In this document: positions 6,765 through 13,757 of the stretch, in pieces
Numbering within the stretch: position 1 is the stretch's first letter
Layout of the letters: every line of letters begins with the position of its first letter
Assembly: GCA_964370015.1 (NCBI GenBank)
Contig: CAYJHD010000052.1
Location: forward strand, 1 to 14,367
Direction of reading: 5' to 3'
Length of the DNA: 14,367 nt
From: CAYJAD01 sp964370015
GTDB taxonomy: Bacteria > Desulfobacterota > Desulfovibrionia > Desulfovibrionales > Desulfovibrionaceae
Made by a program: the position numbers and the translations under genes
Notes under the pieces: model-generated
What the model was told of the DNA's origin: nothing
Databases searched by the model: none
The model's input: the letters and a program-made list of their open reading frames with translations, nothing else

Positions 6765-7262
6765 TTATACACTATATTTTTGACGTAACGATGCAAAGGA
6801 CTCTTTTGCTTCAGGGATAAGCACGCGTTTTTCTCTGCCCACATAAATGGCAAAAACGACTTTTCCCTCTGCATCAAAAAATTGCACACTTAAACTTTCT
6901 AACCCCATAAAGGGTAAGGAAAGAAAACCTATGGTCTTGATGGTATCAGGGTATAAATGCCCGCTTAAGGGGAGACCATGCCCCAGATTAAAATACCCAT
7001 GACCAAGCTTTCCCTTGGGTAATTGTCCTTTAATTTCAATGACGCTACCGGCATGAGTCATGATAAATGTGGCCACTGGCCACGTGGTGAGTTCTTCCCA
7101 AAGCGCGGCAAAATCATCTAAAGGAGCTACCACACACATGCCCTGTGGCATAGCTTTAGCAACTTCAAGTTCACTCACGGCGCATTCTTGCGCAATATGC
7201 CCAAGGGTGTGAATTTTCTTTCCTTCCACAAGTTCAGCAATCTTTTCCTGTAAGGTTTGCAT
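6765..7262 (-). CDS. hutX: HutX/ChuX-family cytosolic heme carrier
   Basis: This 165-residue soluble protein is of the HutX/ChuX heme-utilisation carrier family. It begins with a helical segment (about 1-40, QTLQEKIAELVEGKK). The diagnostic core is HAGSVIEIKGQLPKGKLGHGYFNLG (70-94) followed by PLSGHLYPDTI and the FMGLESLSVQFFDAEGKVVFAIYVGRE block near 118-144. Family members bind heme in the cytoplasm and pass it to the degrading enzyme, which here would be the HutW-like protein. Its ATG overlaps the fused-ATPase stop by one base (TAATG), so translation is probably coupled. The length is typical. The symbol follows the family; ChuX or HugX would be equally valid names. Confidence 0.9.
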   Translation of the reverse strand: MQTLQEKIAELVEGKKIHTLGHIAQECAVSELEVAKAMPQGMCVVAPLDDFAALWEELTTWPVATFIMTHAGSVIEIKGQLPKGKLGHGYFNLGHGLPLSGHLYPDTIKTIGFLSLPFMGLESLSVQFFDAEGKVVFAIYVGREKRVLIPEAKESFASLRQKYSV

Positions 7263-8695
7263 TATTTTTCCTCTTTTTCTGTATTTTCTAAGGGTAAACG
7301 TAAGGCATACGACCCTACGTGATGCAGCAATTCAAGGTCATGCGTTATGAGCAACACGCACATGCCTTTTTCTTGGCAACGCTGCAATACGGTGACTAAA
7401 CGCTGCATATTATTTCCATCAAGGCCACTGGTGGGCTCATCAAGAAGCAATATATGCGGTTGCTTTGCCAAGGCACAAGCCACCACAAGCCTTTGCTTTT
7501 CCCCGCCAGAAAGGGATTGAGGATGTCGCTGCGCAAGATGCTCCAAGCCAAAATCCTTCAGCAAAGCCATGGCCTGATTGGGCCTTTCAACTTTGGGAAT
7601 TTGTAATATTTCTAAAGAAGTCACAACTTCTTCCAGCACCGTACGCATATGCAACTGATGATCGGCATTTTGCAAAACTATGCCCGTAAGCCCTAAACGT
7701 TCTTTACGGTCGCAAAGCCTATTTTTTATGGTAAAGTTTCCGCTTTCATGCCTTTGCAATCCTGCAATAATGCGGGCCAAGGTAGTTTTACCTGTACCAT
7801 TATTTCCCATGAGCACCGTAATACCATGGGGGATGGATAGATGAGCCGCAGTAAAAATGGGCTCTTTGTTTTTGTAGGAAAAGCATAAATTTTCCACCTG
7901 TATGGCCATTTCTGCTTTTTGAAAACCAGAGGAGCATAAAGGCAAAGCTTGACGGGTATCTTGCACCTCGGTGCTGCGCAAACCATATTTTGCGCGCAAA
8001 GAAACGTCATCAAGTAAAGCAAAGGGGCCCTCTTCCACCACGCGCCCCTCTTGCATAACAAGAACGCGATCTGCAACATCTCGCAACCAATACAAACGAT
8101 GGTCCACCACCAGTATGGTCATGCCTTGCGCTTTCAAATGCTGTAAAATCTGCGCCAAAACTACGGTGGCTTCGGGGTCCAAGTTAGCACTGGGCTCATC
8201 TAAGATAAGTACCTTGGTGCTTTGCGCACGCAAGGATGCCAACCCTACTTTTTGCTTTTGCCCTTCTGAAAGGGTATGTATAGAAGAGCTTAAAATACTC
8301 TCCAGGCCAAATTCTTGCACAGACTTGTGCACAGCTTCATGCATAGATTCACGCGCCATGCCCTTCCATTCCAAAGCAAAGGCCAATTCATCTTCCACAT
8401 TAAGCGCAAAAAATTGCTGTTCTGGGTCTTGAAAAAGCGTCCCCACATGACTGGAAAGCTCGGCAATGCTTACATCTGCGGTATTTTGCCCATTAACCCA
8501 AGCAGTGCCTTGCACATCACCTTGAAAATAGTGCGGGCAAAGACCATTGGCTAAGCGTATCAGCGTAGATTTACCACAACCGCTGGCACCGGTGCATACA
8601 AGTAATTGTCCAGGCTCTATGCGCAAAGAAATATCTTGCACCGCCGCTTTTTCTTGAAATGGATACGTATAAGTAACATTTTTAAATTCTAACAT
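7262..8695 (-). CDS. Fused two-domain ECF transporter ATPase (EcfA1-EcfA2 in one chain)
   Basis: This 477-residue protein carries two complete ABC ATPase domains, equivalent to EcfA1 and EcfA2 joined end to end. The first half has Walker A G36-T44 (GASGCGKST), Q-loop Q89 (LFQDPEQQ), signature LSEGQ 142-146, Walker B VLILDE 162-167 and H199. The second half has Walker A G297-T305 (GNNGTGKTT), Q342, signature LSGGE 395-399, Walker B ILLLDE 415-420 and H452. A linker (about 235-262) joins them. The domains would power the EcfT/S complex encoded immediately upstream. The N-terminal signature has Glu in place of the second Gly of LSGGQ, which may make the two ATP sites unequal. The start overlaps the EcfT stop as TAATG. 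Confidence 0.92.
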   Translation of the reverse strand: MLEFKNVTYTYPFQEKAAVQDISLRIEPGQLLVCTGASGCGKSTLIRLANGLCPHYFQGDVQGTAWVNGQNTADVSIAELSSHVGTLFQDPEQQFFALNVEDELAFALEWKGMARESMHEAVHKSVQEFGLESILSSSIHTLSEGQKQKVGLASLRAQSTKVLILDEPSANLDPEATVVLAQILQHLKAQGMTILVVDHRLYWLRDVADRVLVMQEGRVVEEGPFALLDDVSLRAKYGLRSTEVQDTRQALPLCSSGFQKAEMAIQVENLCFSYKNKEPIFTAAHLSIPHGITVLMGNNGTGKTTLARIIAGLQRHESGNFTIKNRLCDRKERLGLTGIVLQNADHQLHMRTVLEEVVTSLEILQIPKVERPNQAMALLKDFGLEHLAQRHPQSLSGGEKQRLVVACALAKQPHILLLDEPTSGLDGNNMQRLVTVLQRCQEKGMCVLLITHDLELLHHVGSYALRLPLENTEKEEK

Positions 8696-9477
8696 TAGCG
8701 CATTCCCGAAACCGCATGGGGATTAAGATGTTCTTGGCACAACACAGCTAAAGCCATGACCACCAATGTAATCAACACAAATATCGTGTCTTGCCTACGC
8801 CATTGAGTTTGCGTATAAGGCACCATTTTTCTTCCCATACCAAGCCCTTTAAGTTCAGCAGCAATACCCAAGTCTTCTGACGTACGTAGAGAGCGGAAAA
8901 GCAAAGGGGCACAAACAAGACGCAAGGTGCGTATGGGATGACGCATGAAATTTTTAAAACCCGGCTTGTGTCCGCGAATTTTTAACGCATCCATCACCTG
9001 CCCCACATCCGTAATAAAGGCAGGAATAAAACGCACCGCCACCGCCGCAGGCAAATAAATATAAAAGGGCAAGTACAAAGCACGTAGGGAATTTAAAATG
9101 GTTTGAATACGTGAAGACAAAGCCATGGGCAAAATCACATGCATCATAACAATGGAGCGCATAAAGGGCACAGCCAAGGAAGTTATGGTGACGCTACCCA
9201 TAAGCTTTGGCAAAAGCTCTTTCATTATCAGGGTGCAGCCTGCTGCCATAAGCATCATGGCCATCATAACAGCATAAGCAATAAGCAGAGCCTTTGGACG
9301 ACGTATGGAAAAAGCATAAACTCCCGAACATATAACCAAAAAAGCTTGAGCCTCTGGAGCATTCAAAACAACTGTGATAATGGAAGCCAAAATGCTCACA
9401 CACATTTTTGCCCGCACATCAAGACTATACACAAAGCCTTGAGGCAAGGGTGCATTAAGAGCGTACAATGCCCGCAT
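8695..9477 (-). CDS. ECF transporter transmembrane scaffold (EcfT)
   Basis: This 260-residue EcfT/CbiQ-family protein is the transmembrane scaffold that links the ATPases to the substrate-binding S component. Hydrophobic helices lie at about 27-58, 63-85, 98-120 and 228-247. The long C-terminal coupling helices contain I167-R168-G169 (ALKIRGHKPG) where the family has an ARG-type motif; the second such site reads K210-G211-L212-G213 instead of Ala-Arg-Gly. The ATG at 9477 overlaps the S-component gene by 23 bases and has AGGAG 9 bases upstream, which supports this start. No CbiM/CbiN or BioY gene is linked, so a cobalt or biotin role is not favoured. Confidence 0.88.
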   Translation of the reverse strand: MRALYALNAPLPQGFVYSLDVRAKMCVSILASIITVVLNAPEAQAFLVICSGVYAFSIRRPKALLIAYAVMMAMMLMAAGCTLIMKELLPKLMGSVTITSLAVPFMRSIVMMHVILPMALSSRIQTILNSLRALYLPFYIYLPAAVAVRFIPAFITDVGQVMDALKIRGHKPGFKNFMRHPIRTLRLVCAPLLFRSLRTSEDLGIAAELKGLGMGRKMVPYTQTQWRRQDTIFVLITLVVMALAVLCQEHLNPHAVSGMR

Positions 9478-10003
9478 GACGCAATTCTCCTACAGATTTT
9501 CGGCCCGTATACAAGCCCATAAGCGCGCCTATATACCCAAGCCCCACAATGGGAATAGCCATATATATCATAGCCGGGTTTTCACGCATATATAGCCAGG
9601 ACATACCCAGCGAGAATATTCTAAAGAACAAATCAAACAGCCCCACTGCCAAAAGTGGCCCCCAAGCACGCTTTAATCCGCCGCAGCAAAAAGTCAGCGC
9701 TTCCGCTACCACAGCAGCCCCAAACATGGAGACAATCAACGTGGCAGAGCCTCCCATGAGCAACATACTAATGAGTATATTGACCAACACAAAAAGAGAT
9801 AAGGTGCCAGTTTTACGCACTTTATACAACATAACCACCAACAGTGTGGTGTAAATCAAATTCTTTGCGAGTAATGAAACAGGGTTCATACCTCCGCCGG
9901 CAAGAGCAATGAGCAGGGTCAACACCTTGGTTGTGGCGGCAAAAACCCCCAAAACTACCAATTCATGTGCATCCCAATGGGGATTTGTTTTGTCTTTTAT
10001 CAT
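9455..10003 (-). CDS. ECF transporter substrate-binding S component, MptD/Trep_Strep-like
   Basis: This 182-residue protein has about six membrane helices (near 17-37, 45-60, 66-85, 87-106, 113-135 and 146-168) and the short loops expected of an S component, which binds the substrate inside the membrane. Overall pattern and size resemble the MptD or Trep_Strep group of putative S components, whose substrates are mostly unknown. Its position between the heme receptor gene and hutX suggests heme or a heme-derived tetrapyrrole as substrate; that is inference. An ECF-type heme uptake system has been described in Lactobacillus sakei, which gives a precedent in a Gram-positive host. AGGAAG lies upstream of the ATG. 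No lipid anchor or signal peptide is seen. Confidence 0.75.
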   Translation of the reverse strand: MIKDKTNPHWDAHELVVLGVFAATTKVLTLLIALAGGGMNPVSLLAKNLIYTTLLVVMLYKVRKTGTLSLFVLVNILISMLLMGGSATLIVSMFGAAVVAEALTFCCGGLKRAWGPLLAVGLFDLFFRIFSLGMSWLYMRENPAMIYMAIPIVGLGYIGALMGLYTGRKSVGELRHAGIVRS

Positions 10004-10040
10004 AAAAAACTTCCTATTAGAGAAATAAGCGCCAAGCTTT

Positions 10041-10070
10041 ATTGTGAATGATTGTAACCTTCATTGTCAA
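10041..10070 (-). promoter_or_regulatory. Internal promoter with Fur-like site ahead of the ECF genes
   Basis: On the minus strand TTGACA (10065-10070), an 18-base spacer and CACAAT (10041-10046) form a sigma70-type promoter about 31 bases before the S-component ATG. The -35 is part of TTGACAATGA, the same ten bases found upstream of hutW. AATGA...TCATT arms flank 9 bases at 10047-10065, and 10050-10068 matches the 19-base Fur consensus at 12 of 19 positions. Confidence 0.5.
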
Positions 10071-10090
10071 TAAAACTCGGCACTTTTTCT

Positions 10091-12295
10091 TTAGAAGCTA
10101 TAACTTAGACGTAAGTTAAAGCTGGTTCCTGTTTCAACGGGTGAAGGATAACTTGCTCCATCGCGATAATGGGTGTTGAGAATATTAAGAACCTCAGCCT
10201 GTACAGACCATTCTTTTTCAGCACCAAACTCCAACCCTAGAGCCGCGTTAAGAGTGGCAAAGCCGTTATACGTTTCTGTTGTTTTAGTGGACGCTATATA
10301 ATCTTTAGCTGTTGTTTTAGCACGCACATACACATCTGCATTAACATTGACGCTATCTTCAAAGTGCGATCCCGCATAAGAAACACCGACACGTGCCGTT
10401 AAGGGGGCAAGGCCTGTATCCCATGTGGTATAGCTATTTGTCTTAAACTGTCTGCGCATGTAGGTAGCAGTAATGTAAGGTTTAATGCCATTGTCAAAAG
10501 CATAGCTTAAAGAAGCTTCCACACCGTGGGTTTTTGCATCAGCTATATTAAGGCTTTTAAATACATCAAGACCTGAAATGTTTTCACCAAGATTTTCCAA
10601 AGAAATATAATCTTCAGCTAAGCTATAAAAAACGGCTACGTCTGCTGCAAAACCATCGGAAGAATAGCGTACACCCATTTCAAAGTTATTGGAGGTTTCA
10701 GGCTTCAAGCTATCGTTGGTTTCAATAATGCCGCCGCCCATGCTATTGCCAAAGTATTTTTCATCTAGGCGTGGCACTCTAAAACCTTGCGCCCAACTTG
10801 CGCGCAGAGCAAAGTCCTTTGTGGGGTTCCACACAAGTCCCAAATTAAAAACAGGACGGGACTGCACATCAGATCCAGTATATCCAGCATCGGTGAAGGT
10901 GGCCCCCCCATCGGTGGTTTCTTCCGCTCTACTCATGCCTGTAATTACTGCCGTATAACGTGCCCCGTAATGTAGGGTAAATTCATCCCAAAAAGTACTT
11001 TCTCCCGAAAGGAAAAGGGCGTGTGTAGTTTGTGTGCCGTCGTAGTATTGACGTGTATTTTCATAGCTAGACATGACGACAGGGGGCATGGCAGGAGAAG
11101 GCCCACGCATGATAACACTGGCACCGCCATAATCAAAATCATCACCATTCAATGTGTCATGCATGAATTCATAGCCAAGCACATAATAATGATTTTCTCC
11201 AAGTGTCCAATCTGTTTGAAGCGTGGCACCTATGGTTGATAAATTGTTATTGCTTTTATTATTCACAAGAGGATCTGCTGTAATGGTAAAACCTGGAGGA
11301 AGAAATGTACCGCCCACAGTTATAGGGCCCGTTGTCACGGAGGCAGCAGGGTCTACAAAATTAGTCATTTTTTTGTATGTGTGCTGGTAATAAGCATCCA
11401 CACGCACGCGAGCTAAATAGTCACTTAAATCTTTTGCTTCAAAAAATGCTCCCACTTTAGAGCGAGACCATACAGGAATATCCACTTCAAAGGGAAATTC
11501 TTCCTCATAAGAATCGCCTTTTAGAGTGTAATTACCTGTTAATGAGCTAAAATTAAAATAGCTTGCACTAACGCCAGCAGTAAACTTATCTGAAAAATCA
11601 TAGCTTAAAGAGCCATCAAAGGCTTGCTGCGAGTAACTGGATTTGGGTAGATAACCGTAAGGTGTGGAAGTTTTATTGTGCATGCTATTGCTTGCAGAAA
11701 ATTGATAGTTCCAACCTTGATAATGTCCATAAATATTGGCGCTTTCTGTGAGCCCGTTGTCTTTTCCGGTATAGGTTAGACTTACACCGCCATGAATGGC
11801 GTCCTTGGTGCTTCTTTTAGTGATAATATTAATCACACCACCAATGGCGTCAGATCCGTAAAGCACAGAGGCAGGCCCTTTAATAACTTCAATGCGTTCC
11901 ACATTGGCAGGGTCAACAAGAATAGGCGTACCGTCCATGGACTTATGTTCGCTTACCTTTTGTCCATCGACCAAGATTAAACTACGACGATCTCCCTCAC
12001 CACGAATGGAAATTCGAATGAGCCCAGGAGCACTTTGAGTAAGCTCTACTCCAGGAATATCACGCACCAACTCACCAATGGTAGTGGCAGGGTTTTTCTT
12101 AATATCTTCAGCTGTAATCACGCCCACAGACATGGGTACGTGGTGTAAATCTCTTCCCACGCGAGTGGCTGTAACCATGACAGGCTCTGCTTCCAAAGAG
12201 GGTGTGATAGTGGCCAAAGCAAGGCTTGGCACCACACTACTTACACCCAAAAGCCCCATTAAGCACAGGGCGCGACAATATTGACTAACCTTCAT
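10091..12295 (-). CDS. TonB-dependent outer-membrane receptor, probably for heme or a heme-containing ligand
   Basis: This 734-residue outer-membrane receptor has a signal peptide (about 1-28), a TonB-box-like stretch near E37-T44 (EPVMVTAT), a plug domain (about 50-160, with IRGEGDRRSLILVDG and VERIEVIKGPASVLYGSDAIGGVINIITKR), then a 22-strand-type barrel ending in aromatic SYSF. A heme-receptor-like FRAP box reads F505-R-V-P508, followed by N527-D-S-L-K-P-E533 in place of the NPNL box. No histidine lies between the boxes, although many heme receptors use one there to bind heme. Linkage to hutW and hutX makes heme or hemoprotein the best guess. The gene overlaps hutW by 11 bases, with GGAGGA ahead of its ATG. 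TonB/ExbB/ExbD must be encoded elsewhere. Confidence 0.9.
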   Translation of the reverse strand: MKVSQYCRALCLMGLLGVSSVVPSLALATITPSLEAEPVMVTATRVGRDLHHVPMSVGVITAEDIKKNPATTIGELVRDIPGVELTQSAPGLIRISIRGEGDRRSLILVDGQKVSEHKSMDGTPILVDPANVERIEVIKGPASVLYGSDAIGGVINIITKRSTKDAIHGGVSLTYTGKDNGLTESANIYGHYQGWNYQFSASNSMHNKTSTPYGYLPKSSYSQQAFDGSLSYDFSDKFTAGVSASYFNFSSLTGNYTLKGDSYEEEFPFEVDIPVWSRSKVGAFFEAKDLSDYLARVRVDAYYQHTYKKMTNFVDPAASVTTGPITVGGTFLPPGFTITADPLVNNKSNNNLSTIGATLQTDWTLGENHYYVLGYEFMHDTLNGDDFDYGGASVIMRGPSPAMPPVVMSSYENTRQYYDGTQTTHALFLSGESTFWDEFTLHYGARYTAVITGMSRAEETTDGGATFTDAGYTGSDVQSRPVFNLGLVWNPTKDFALRASWAQGFRVPRLDEKYFGNSMGGGIIETNDSLKPETSNNFEMGVRYSSDGFAADVAVFYSLAEDYISLENLGENISGLDVFKSLNIADAKTHGVEASLSYAFDNGIKPYITATYMRRQFKTNSYTTWDTGLAPLTARVGVSYAGSHFEDSVNVNADVYVRAKTTAKDYIASTKTTETYNGFATLNAALGLEFGAEKEWSVQAEVLNILNTHYRDGASYPSPVETGTSFNLRLSYSF

Positions 12296-13658
12296 GAGAA
12301 GATTCCTCCAAAGAACGCTTTAAAAAGTTAAGAAACAATTGCGAAAGATTGGTCATCCAAAACTCTCCCGCCACGGTGAGCTTTGCTCTACCGTACACAT
12401 ATTCTAAAAGTCCTGCGCCATGCCACTGGTCCAGCAAAGGACGACAGCGCTCTACCATGGCAGAACCAAAGTTTTTTTCCACTTGAGCAATATCCAGCAA
12501 TCCCTGTTCGAAGCTTTCAGCAATCACCTTAAATTCTCTATGCTTAATTGTGGGATGCTGCATAAAAGCCAAAGGTTTATTTCCAGTTTCTACACTCTTT
12601 ACCCAAGTATCAAAATCACCATTATTCATGTAAAACACGCCGTTAAGATTGCCACCGGCGCCAGGGCCAAAGGCAAGACAGTGCGCATCACTTTTTACAT
12701 ACAAATTGTAAATATTACGCTCGCGTGTGGTGCGTCCCCAATGACTTAAAGACAAGCGCCTATACAAGACTTCATCTAAATAGCGCACAGCTTCGGCATA
12801 CATTTGTGCCCTAGCAGGTACATCGGGAGGGGGGGCAATGCTTCCTTCTTGCACAGCCTTACCCAAGGGAGTTTGGTCGTACACATTAAGCTGATAGCAA
12901 TCACAGCCATCCAAGTTAAGGGAAGCCATCACCGCCAAATCATCCTGCCAGCGTTGCATGGACTGTTCAGGTAAACCATAAATTAAATCTACAATGACTG
13001 CAGCTTGGTTGGTGTCTTGCAAAAGTTTGAGCTGCGCAATGAGCTCTTCTTGCTTACCCACACGCTTAAGCATGCGGCGAATATCTGTTTGAAAAGTTTG
13101 CACACCTAAAGAAAAGCGGTTCACGCCTCCTTCCATATAAGCCGCCACAGAAGCTTCGTTAATGTTAGAAAGTCGCCCTTCTATGGTGACTTCACAGTCA
13201 TTGGCAAGGGGCAGGTATTTTCTAGCGGCTTTGAGCACGCGTAAAGAATCTTCGGGTTCAAGGGCTGTGGGGGTTCCGCCACCAAAGTATAAAGCATGAA
13301 TGGGCTCTTGCTGTGCGGCTGGTTTATCAGCCCAAAGGGCAAATTCTTTTTCCAGCACTGCGGCATAGGTATGGCTGTCTTGTACACGATAGGGTTTATT
13401 GTAAAAACCACAATACAAGCAATGAGTTTGACAAAAGGGCACGTGTACATAGGCCACAGACCGCCCCTTGCGCTCACTTTGCAATAAAGCTTCCAACGTA
13501 GCGGCATAGTTCCCTTCTTCTACCCTTTTGCCTGAAAGGCCGGGATGCAAGGAGATTTTTTTCTCAAAAGCTTGTGTTAAAGGGTCATCACTCTCCACAG
13601 CAAAATAATCTTCTAATTGCAATGGATTACATTTTTTAGGCTGATTTTCAGCATCCAT
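12285..13658 (-). CDS. hutW: HutW/ChuW-type radical SAM enzyme for anaerobic heme opening
   Basis: This 457-residue member of the HemN-like radical SAM family belongs to the ChuW/HutW group, whose members open the heme ring without oxygen by a SAM-dependent methyl transfer, giving an anaerobilin-type tetrapyrrole and releasing iron. C76, C80 and C83 (CQTHCLYC) hold the 4Fe-4S cluster after VHVPF. FGGGTPT (125-131) is the SAM-binding glycine motif, and VTIEGRLSNI (near 157), NRFSLGVQTF and DLIYGLPEQS follow in the HemN-like order. The C-terminal part (about 385-445) has the HemN-like winged domain (KLTVAGEFWMTNLSQLF). AGGTGA precedes the ATG. It is first in the operon and overlaps the receptor gene by 11 bases. 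A CPO-type HemN is less likely given the heme-uptake neighbours. Confidence 0.9.
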   Translation of the reverse strand: MDAENQPKKCNPLQLEDYFAVESDDPLTQAFEKKISLHPGLSGKRVEEGNYAATLEALLQSERKGRSVAYVHVPFCQTHCLYCGFYNKPYRVQDSHTYAAVLEKEFALWADKPAAQQEPIHALYFGGGTPTALEPEDSLRVLKAARKYLPLANDCEVTIEGRLSNINEASVAAYMEGGVNRFSLGVQTFQTDIRRMLKRVGKQEELIAQLKLLQDTNQAAVIVDLIYGLPEQSMQRWQDDLAVMASLNLDGCDCYQLNVYDQTPLGKAVQEGSIAPPPDVPARAQMYAEAVRYLDEVLYRRLSLSHWGRTTRERNIYNLYVKSDAHCLAFGPGAGGNLNGVFYMNNGDFDTWVKSVETGNKPLAFMQHPTIKHREFKVIAESFEQGLLDIAQVEKNFGSAMVERCRPLLDQWHGAGLLEYVYGRAKLTVAGEFWMTNLSQLFLNFLKRSLEESSHEG

Positions 13659-13698
13659 GACATCACCTATTTCTATGATAGAGGTTAAGTTGTTCGCT

Positions 13699-13732
13699 AA
13701 AGTTAGTTTTATCTAACTTTGTTCGTGCGAAC
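13699..13732. promoter_or_regulatory. Operator-like inverted repeats ahead of hutW
   Basis: AAAGTTAG and CTAACTTT form a perfect 8-bp inverted repeat with a 6-base spacer (13699-13720). It is followed at once by GTTCGTGCGAAC (13721-13732, 5-bp arms around TG). The pair lies 41 to 74 bases before the hutW ATG, where a repressor would block transcription. The GTTAG/CTAAC half sites recall DtxR/IdeR boxes, although their spacing is wider. The protein that binds is not known. Confidence 0.5.
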
Positions 13733-13736
13733 TTAC

Positions 13737-13757
13737 CAAAATGAAAGTCATTGTCAA
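13737..13757. promoter_or_regulatory. Fur-like box and -35 element upstream of hutW
   Basis: Positions 13737-13755 match the 19-base Fur consensus at 14 of 19 positions (plus-strand reading CAAAATGAAAGTCATTGTC). It overlaps a minus-strand TTGACA (13752-13757), a perfect -35. The matching -10 is poor at 16-18 bases, so the exact start is unsettled; GATAAA within the neighbouring dyad is an alternative. Iron repression through Fur is the natural reading. Confidence 0.55.

Noticed and set aside
7971..8432. 153-codon plus-strand open frame opposite the fused ATPase
   Set aside because: It mirrors conserved ABC ATPase coding sequence; Ser/Lys/Cys-rich translation without a family match.
7262..10003. 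Cobalt/nickel (Cbi) or biotin (Bio) transporter identity for the ECF genes
   Set aside because: No CbiM, CbiN, NikM or BioY is linked and the S component does not resemble them; all neighbours are heme genes.
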